From NCBI GenBank assembly GCA_023389135.1, contig JAEWEX010000505.1, forward strand, positions 1 to 6,504: a DNA stretch of 6,504 nucleotides, written 5' to 3'. The position numbers and the translations under genes were made by a program. Position 1 is the first letter of the stretch. Each line of letters opens with the position of its first letter. Below, one piece after another: positions 6,382-6,504 of this stretch. This DNA comes from Pseudomonadota bacterium (GTDB lineage: Bacteria > Pseudomonadota > Alphaproteobacteria > Rhizobiales > Methylopilaceae). The notes beneath the pieces are model-generated. The model made no database searches and was not told the DNA's origin. It saw only the letters and a list, made by a program, of their open reading frames with translations.

Positions 6382-6504
6382 ATGGCGACGATCCATCAGA
6401 CCGCCGTGGTCGAGGACGGCGCGCGCCTCGCCGACGATGTCGAGATCGGCCCGTTCTGCGTCGTCGGCGGCGAGGTCGAACTTGGCGAGGGATGCGTCCT
6501 GCAC
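6382..6504 (+). CDS. lpxA: UDP-N-acetylglucosamine acyltransferase LpxA, 3'-truncated by window edge
   Basis: LpxA catalyses the first step of lipid A synthesis, moving an (R)-3-hydroxyacyl chain from ACP to the 3-hydroxyl of UDP-N-acetylglucosamine in the cytoplasm. Only the first 41 codons are present and the frame runs open off the window; the family is usually about 260-270 residues. The N-terminus starts MATIHQTAVVEDGARLADD and continues VEIGPFCVVGGEVELGEG, the first coils of the hexapeptide left-handed beta-helix. IHxTAVVEDGA and VEIGPFCVVG are characteristic of LpxA starts. The ATG follows the fabZ stop by 4 nt, with only a weak GAGCG (6376-6380) before it, so re-initiation by ribosomes finishing fabZ is likely. 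The catalytic histidine lies beyond the window. A related hexapeptide transferase cannot be fully excluded from so short a piece, but position and sequence agree. Confidence 0.93.
   Translation, partial: MATIHQTAVVEDGARLADDVEIGPFCVVGGEVELGEGCVLH

Noticed and set aside
5106..6383. Long - strand open frame opposite lpxD and fabZ
   Set aside because: It spans two certain genes on the other strand, and its translation is low-complexity without motifs.
1..6504. Undescribed system, mobile element or CRISPR array
   Set aside because: All coding space is accounted for by six well-known envelope and lipid genes; no direct-repeat array, terminal inverted repeats, integrase, transposase or composition shift is visible.

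Overview
The window is very GC-rich (well over 60% by eye). It holds part of a conserved alphaproteobacterial envelope-biogenesis cluster, with every gene on the + strand: dxr (5' end cut off by the window) - rseP - bamA - lpxD - fabZ - lpxA (3' end cut off). The gene order, a short RseP with one PDZ domain, the protein sequences and the absence of a skp/ompH gene between bamA and lpxD point to an alphaproteobacterium, most likely of the Hyphomicrobiales (Rhizobiales). The exact genus cannot be read from this sequence. I see no mobile element, CRISPR array, tRNA, rRNA or compositional break.

Layout. Positions 1-1017 encode most of DXR, the first committed step of the MEP isoprenoid pathway. 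A 28-nt gap leads to rseP (1046-2188), an inner-membrane site-2-type metalloprotease. A 160-nt gap, the only sizeable one, carries a possible promoter and a good Shine-Dalgarno sequence for bamA (2349-4787), the essential outer-membrane protein insertase. A 49-nt gap made almost entirely of two adjacent inverted repeats precedes lpxD (4837-5904). The genes lpxD and fabZ overlap by ATGA, and lpxA begins 4 nt after fabZ, so lpxD-fabZ-lpxA is probably one translationally coupled unit that continues beyond the window.

How the genes work together. LpxA and LpxD add (R)-3-hydroxyacyl chains to the UDP-sugar precursor of lipid A, while FabZ dehydrates the same 3-hydroxyacyl-ACP pool for fatty-acid elongation. 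Co-expression would help balance lipopolysaccharide against phospholipid. BamA builds the protein part of the outer membrane and RseP works in membrane proteolysis. DXR supplies isoprenoid precursors, including the precursor of the undecaprenyl carrier.

I found no undescribed system. The genes look ordinary and intact. The observations most worth a second look are small inverted repeats placed just before the rseP, bamA and lpxD start codons, and a lone cysteine pair in a predicted surface loop of BamA. Both are modest signals, and GC-rich DNA produces short inverted repeats readily.
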